The notes below the pieces were generated by a model, which saw nothing but the letters and a program-made list of their open reading frames with translations, was not told the origin of the DNA and did not search any database. Both the position numbers and the translations under genes were made by a program. Below, piece after piece: positions 13,407 through 17,323 of a stretch of 17,323 bases of DNA. Source of the stretch: HyVt-560 sp964577195 (GTDB taxonomy: Bacteria > Pseudomonadota > Gammaproteobacteria > UWMA-0217); NCBI GenBank assembly GCA_964577195.1, contig CAZNYF010000048.1, positions 1 to 17,323 on the forward strand, in the 5' to 3' direction. Each line of letters starts with the position of its first letter. Positions within the stretch are counted from its first letter, which is position 1.

Positions 13407-13844
13407 TTATTCCATGATGACTTCTTTTCCTGCTTTAGCGATGAACACTGCGGTGACTTTATCCATGGTCGAAATATGCTGGATTAACCATGGAACGAGT
13501 TCGTTGCGGATGAATTGGCTGATGGGTTCCAGTTGGCGGGTTTCTTTCCAGTCAATAATCTGTTTTTCTGCATGTTGCAAGAGACCATCATGCTCGCTTT
13601 TGTGTACCGGAAAGGGCGGAAACTTAATCGCTTCCATCTGTACCTCTTCGGCTTTGAAGTGTGCCTTCATGTGCGTAAAGAAAGCCTCTAGATTTTTATC
13701 CAGCTGCTCGGCGCTAGCGGTGTTTTCTGCGTACTGTGTCAATAATTGATCCAGCTCGTTGAGCATCTCCACTTCTTCGTAGTGGATGTTATTCATGGAT
13801 TCGAGTTCGGTTACGAAAACTGCGGATTGATCGATCAAAGGCAT
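13407..13844 (-). CDS. Bacteriohemerythrin
   Basis: A 145-residue single-domain hemerythrin, a di-iron O2-binding protein. All seven iron ligands can be placed: H21 (NNIHYEE), H62 and E66 (AHFKAEE), H81 and H85 (HKSEH), H123 and D128 (HISTMD). There is no signal peptide, so it is cytoplasmic. AGGAA precedes the ATG. It follows the S24-like gene by 35 bases and is probably the third gene of the cysG unit. Bacterial hemerythrins are linked to O2 delivery or sensing and to oxidative or nitrosative stress; which applies here is not shown by the sequence. Confidence 0.9.
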   Translation of the reverse strand: MPLIDQSAVFVTELESMNNIHYEEVEMLNELDQLLTQYAENTASAEQLDKNLEAFFTHMKAHFKAEEVQMEAIKFPPFPVHKSEHDGLLQHAEKQIIDWKETRQLEPISQFIRNELVPWLIQHISTMDKVTAVFIAKAGKEVIME

Positions 13845-13879
13845 GTCTGTTCCTGGATTACGATGGGCTAGCTGGAAAG

Positions 13880-14218
13880 TTAAATATAGTGTTTGTGTTC
13901 TTTGCGGCGTCTTCCAGCGCGTTGGATAATCCGCCCTTGAATGGCTTCGACGCCAGGGATAGGCAGTTCCTCATGATCACCGTTAGTTGCGACCAATGAG
14001 TATTTTTTCTGCTCGTCACTGTGGTCGATTTTAAGTTGTCTGAAGATATATTCGCCCTCGAATTTAGCAAATACGTAGGCATCGTTTTCGATCACACCTG
14101 CCGGGTCGATAATAATCAAACAGCCGCTGGGAAATTCTGGCTCCATGCTGTCGTCAAGCACTTGCAGGGCGAAAGGGTCGCCGCCGCTGCAGCTGCCTAT
14201 ATTTTGGAATTCTTCCAT
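13880..14218 (-). CDS. Stand-alone S24/LexA-like peptidase-fold protein, probably without catalytic Lys
   Basis: A 112-residue protein comprising only the S24 (LexA/UmuD C-terminal) fold: LQVLDDSMEPEFPSGCLIII, then DAYVFAKFEGEYIFRQLKI and a final strand region with LPIPGVEAIQGRII. S24 is at the position of the LexA nucleophile (D-S-M). Counting from it, the place of the LexA catalytic Lys (V-K-R-L) is taken by R60 in IFRQL, so self-cleavage is doubtful. K63, three residues on, is a less likely substitute. There is no helix-turn-helix domain. The gene starts 2 bases after the cysG stop, with GGAG inside the cysG end as ribosome-binding site, so the two are coupled. A role related to DNA damage is not supported; its function is unknown. 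Confidence 0.78.
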   Translation of the reverse strand: MEEFQNIGSCSGGDPFALQVLDDSMEPEFPSGCLIIIDPAGVIENDAYVFAKFEGEYIFRQLKIDHSDEQKKYSLVATNGDHEELPIPGVEAIQGRIIQRAGRRRKEHKHYI

Positions 14219-14220
14219 CG

Positions 14221-15654
14221 TTATGCTCCGTCGCCTGTGTTGGTTGTCTCTGAGTAAGCAATCTCCTGATCCTGCATAAACCAGGCTAATTTATCGTGCA
14301 ATTCGACCACTTCACCGACAACAATGAGGGTGGGTGGTTTGACATCATTATCCTTAACCAGCTGGGGCAGGGTAGAGAGATCGCCAAGATAGACTTTTTG
14401 ATCCGGCATGGTGCCACGTTCGATCAATGCCGCTGGAGTAGATGCTGCGCGACCGTGTTTAACCAGCTGTTTGCAGATGTCATTGACGCCGTGCAGCCCC
14501 ATATAGAAAACGATGGTTTGATTCTCATGCGCGAGCATTTCCCAGTTGAGATTGACGCTGCCATCGCGCAGGTGGCCGGTGACGAAAATTACGGCTTGCG
14601 CATAGTCGCGGTGAGTGAGCGGAATGCCCGCGTACGAGGCACACCCCGCTGCTGCGGTAATGCCGGGCACAACCTGAAAGTTAACGCCTTCATCCATCAA
14701 GGTGCTGATCTCTTCTCCACCACGACCGAATATAAATGGATCGCCGCCTTTGAGGCGCAGCACCCGTTTGCCTTCTTTGGCGAGCCGCACCAGGCAGGCA
14801 TTGATGTTTTCCTGGGTAACTGCGTGATTTGCACGTTCTTTGCCGACGTAGAATTTTTCCGCATCGCGACGCACCAGTTCGAGAATGGGTTTGGAAACCA
14901 GTCGGTCGTAGACCACGACATCGGCTTTTTGCATCAACCTCAGAGCGCGAAAGGTGAGCAGATCGGGATCGCCAGGGCCAGCGCCAACAAGGAATACTTC
15001 ACCCTCGGCGGCGGGTTTGTCGCGAGCGTTGGCAATGGTTTTGGTCAAGCGTGCGCGGGCTTCATCTTCCTTGCCGGAAAAAACCAGTTCGGCGATGGGG
15101 CCTTCGAGGACATCTTCCCAGAAGATGCGGCGTGCCTCGACACTGGGGAAGGTGGCTTTTACATCTTCACGGTAGCCTTCCACCAAAGCGGCAAGTTTTC
15201 CGTAAGCGTTGGGAATGCTGCTCTCCAGATGGGTTCGCAGCATCCGTGCCAGCACCGGCGATGCACCACCGGTAGAAATCGCGATTTGCATTGGCGAGCG
15301 GTCAATGATCGACGGCATGATGAAGCTGCACAGCGCCGGACTATCGACCACATTGACCGGTAGTGCGCGCGCTTTGGCAAGTTCTGAGACTTGTCGATTC
15401 ACCGCTTCGTTATCAGTTGCGGCGATAACCAGAGTTTTGTCATTAAGATCATCGGCTTGGAAGCCACGATGGATGTGCTGATAGCCATTGTCTGCAATCT
15501 GCTGACGAATCTCATCGTTAATCTCGGGCGCTACAATCACGATGCTGCCACCGGCAGAACTCAGCATTGCTGCTTTGCGTGCTGCAATAGAACCACCGCC
15601 TACGACCAGGCAAGGGCGATTCTGGATATTCATAAATGTGGGTAAAAAGTCCAA
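14221..15654 (-). CDS. cysG: Siroheme synthase (trifunctional)
   Basis: A 477-residue fused enzyme making siroheme, the cofactor of sulfite and nitrite reductases, from uroporphyrinogen III. The N-terminal precorrin-2 dehydrogenase/ferrochelatase part (1-about 215) has CLVVGGGSIAARKAAML, NVVDSPALCSFIMPSIIDRS with catalytic D104, and STGGASPVLARMLR. The C-terminal SUMT methyltransferase has VFLVGAGPGDPDLLTFRALR (220-239), VVYDRLVSKPI, RLKGGDPFIFGRGGEE, VPGITAAAGCASYAGIPLTH, TGHLRDG and VFYMGLHG. Numbering matches Salmonella CysG exactly through the N-terminal part; the phosphorylated Ser128 described there is Thr here. The start is TTG, supported by GAGGAGA upstream and by the family N-terminus MDFLPTF. 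It heads a unit with the S24-like and bacteriohemerythrin genes. Confidence 0.96.
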   Translation of the reverse strand: MDFLPTFMNIQNRPCLVVGGGSIAARKAAMLSSAGGSIVIVAPEINDEIRQQIADNGYQHIHRGFQADDLNDKTLVIAATDNEAVNRQVSELAKARALPVNVVDSPALCSFIMPSIIDRSPMQIAISTGGASPVLARMLRTHLESSIPNAYGKLAALVEGYREDVKATFPSVEARRIFWEDVLEGPIAELVFSGKEDEARARLTKTIANARDKPAAEGEVFLVGAGPGDPDLLTFRALRLMQKADVVVYDRLVSKPILELVRRDAEKFYVGKERANHAVTQENINACLVRLAKEGKRVLRLKGGDPFIFGRGGEEISTLMDEGVNFQVVPGITAAAGCASYAGIPLTHRDYAQAVIFVTGHLRDGSVNLNWEMLAHENQTIVFYMGLHGVNDICKQLVKHGRAASTPAALIERGTMPDQKVYLGDLSTLPQLVKDNDVKPPTLIVVGEVVELHDKLAWFMQDQEIAYSETTNTGDGA

Positions 15655-15774
15655 GCTACTCTCCTCTTTGCGGCGATTTTATATGAAATGGAGAGTTATT
15701 GGCATTTGCCTTAGTGGATAGCGGCATTTGATAAAAGACAGATTGAGAAATAAGCAAAATTTCGCATGACCGAC

Positions 15775-15790
15775 TGGATTGATCAATCCA
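15775..15790. promoter_or_regulatory. Perfect 16-bp palindrome in the divergent cysG/GMC region
   Basis: TGGATTGATCAATCCA is a perfect 16-base dyad. It lies 56 bases before the ATG of the GMC oxidoreductase gene and 120 bases before the cysG start, in a 192-base divergent intergenic region. The position suggests an operator for a dimeric regulator, perhaps of the GMC gene. The regulator is unknown. No convincing promoter hexamers were found around it. Confidence 0.45.
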
Positions 15791-15846
15791 ACTAACCCCT
15801 CAGATCTGCTAGTATTGCCGCAAGCATAATCCAGCCCGAATATTGC

Positions 15847-17323
15847 ATGAATTACACGAGTTCTCGCTTGTCTATTGATCCCACAAGAAATTCTTTTANN
15901 NNNNNNNNNNNNNNNNNNNNNNNNNNNNNNNNNNNNNNNNNNNNNNNNNNNNNNNNNNNNNNNNNNNNNNNNNNNNNNNNNNNNNNNNNNNNNNNNNNGA
16001 GTCTGTCTGTTTGCTTGAACGCGGCAAAGAATTCTTACCGGGCGATTTTCCTGATAACGAAAGTGATGCGCTCAAAGAGGTGCAGGCGACGCTGACTCAG
16101 GAAGAAGCGGATGCAGAAACGTTGGGGAATAAATCCGCTTTGTATCAGTTTCATATTGATCACGATATGAGCGTATTTCGTGGTTGCGGTCTGGGTGGAA
16201 CATCGTTGCTCAGCGCCGGAGTTTCTATTCAAGCTGATCCCGCCGTATTCAAAGAACCTTGCTGGCCGCAAGCGCTTGTTGATGATCTTAATGATGGTCT
16301 TGCAGAGGGCTTTAAACGCGCAACGCAGATGCTGCAACCGGTGGAATACCCGGATGATGGTGTGCCGTTAGCAAAAATGCAGGCACACAAACGCTCGGCT
16401 GAGGTGCTGGATGAATCCTTCACCAAGTTGCCGATTAATATTCAATTTAAAGCAATCATCAATGATTTTGGCATACAGCAAAATGCTTGTAATTTATGCG
16501 GTAACTGCGTATTAGGCTGCAATAGCGGCGCGAGTAATACTGTGGCGATGAATTATTTACCCGCAGCGCAACAACACGGCGCAGAAATATTTACCGAGAT
16601 GGAAGTCCAGCGTGTTGAACGAACCTTTGATGGTCGTCAATGGCGTGTTTATTATTTTCCATTAACGGTAGATAAAACACTTTATGATCAGGCCGATGAA
16701 TTATTTATTACCACTGATTGCATCGTTCTAAGCGCGGGTTCTATCGGTACCACAGAAATTTTATTGCGCTCAAAAAATCATGGCTTGAATCTTTCAAAAC
16801 AACTCGGAAAATCATTTTCCGGAAATGCCGATTTATTGGGCTTTGGCTATAACGGCGATGAACGAATCAACGCGGTCGGCCATAGCCAGAAAAACGCATC
16901 TGACTTAGAACCGGTTGGTCCGGTTGTTACCTGCGCCATAGATGCGCGTGGTAAAACAAAACTACAAGATCAATATTTAATTGAAGATAGCACCATGCCA
17001 GGGGCTTTTAGCAACATCTATGCCTCGGTGTTGGCAGACGCAGAGCCGCTGATTCGAAAAAATAGCGGTACCAAAGGCCAGGGGTTTTTGAAAGAAAAAT
17101 GGCGCAAAGCAGAGAGTACTTTTCGCGGTGCACACTTTGGAGCGGTTGCTCATACGCAAGTATTTCATGTGACTGGACACGATAGTTCAGCCGGTGAAAT
17201 TCACCTGAATAACGATCAACTGCAGATAGAATGGCCGGGCGTCAGCGCAGAAAATGTATTTGAAAATTTCGATAGTATTTTAACCGATTTGAGCGAAGCC
17301 AGTGGCGCTGTTTATATTCCTGA
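15847..17323 (+). CDS. GMC-family oxidoreductase, cholesterol-oxidase-like (interrupted by gap, 3' incomplete)
   Basis: An FAD-dependent GMC oxidoreductase, probably starting at ATG 15847 (MNYTSSRLSIDPTRNSF). The gap at 15899-15998 hides the FAD glycine motif; coding resumes at 15999 with ESVCLLERGKEFLPGDFP, the strand and acidic end of the FAD fold. Then follow FRGCGLGGTSLLSAGVSIQA, NACNLCGNCVLGCNSGASNT with four cysteines (C-x2-C-x2-C-x3-C), MNYLPAAQQHGAEI, IVLSAGSIGTTEILLRSKNH (the second FAD motif) and GKSFSGNADLLGFG. The C-terminal catalytic His/Asn region lies outside the window. The substrate is unknown; steroid or other alcohol is suggested by family. Coding frames before and after the gap differ by the nominal 100 N, so the true gap length is not 100 if no other error exists. 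Confidence 0.85.
15899..15998. other. Assembly gap (100 N)
   Basis: Exactly 100 N, a conventional scaffold placeholder. The ATG frame at 15847 has 17 codons plus one base before the gap, and the frame after the gap begins with a complete codon at 15999. The missing length should therefore leave a remainder of 2 when divided by 3. The family needs about 20-30 residues here. Confidence 0.95.

Noticed and set aside
14296..15363. A 355-codon open frame on the plus strand
   Set aside because: It lies wholly antisense to cysG, whose protein has motifs along its entire length. The antisense product has no recognisable domain; it reflects the codon use of cysG.
15847..16095. An 82-codon gene running through the N gap
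   Set aside because: It is produced by counting the placeholder N as sequence. The real coding frame after the gap is the GMC frame.

Overview
The window looks like chromosomal DNA of a gammaproteobacterium of moderate GC content. The evidence is a WecC and a CysG close to the enterobacterial proteins in motif detail, tRNA-Glu(UUC) and tRNA-Ala(GGC) of gammaproteobacterial type, and REP elements with a RAYT transposase. The genus cannot be fixed from sequence alone. A run of 100 N at 15899-15998 marks a scaffold gap.

Layout. 1-1670: two unrelated toxin-antitoxin pairs in convergent orientation (Phd-type antitoxin with VapC-like PIN toxin, +; RHH antitoxin with ParE/RelE-like toxin, -), each with a promoter/operator inverted repeat. 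1892-6983 (+): the most interesting region. A MotA/TolQ/ExbB-like channel protein, an ExbD/TolR-like partner that keeps a P-F-x-D motif at the start of its membrane helix and carries a periplasmic beta-rich domain, a two-helix membrane protein overlapping it by one base, a transmembrane Ser/Thr kinase with a degenerate OmpA-like C-terminal domain, and an MscS-type channel. I read this as a possible kinase-linked, ion-driven envelope signalling complex. 7128-8750 (+): wecC, without wecB beside it, and a small membrane protein.

8751-11350 is a decayed accessory zone. It holds an imperfect hairpin repeat, a remnant, an intact copy and a short third fragment of one HI1420-type antitoxin, a frameshifted HI1419-type toxin, a broken XRE-type antitoxin, and a RAYT transposase flanked by identical REP units in inverted orientation.

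11351-11833 (-) is a compact tRNA-Ala / 70-codon membrane ORF / tRNA-Glu unit with a recognisable promoter at one end and a terminator at the other. 11878-13254 (-) is mgtE. 13407-15654 (-) is a cysG / S24-like protein / bacteriohemerythrin cluster. A divergent GMC oxidoreductase (cholesterol-oxidase-like, with a four-Cys motif) starts at 15847, is interrupted by the scaffold gap and runs off the end of the window. A perfect 16-bp palindrome lies between cysG and this gene.
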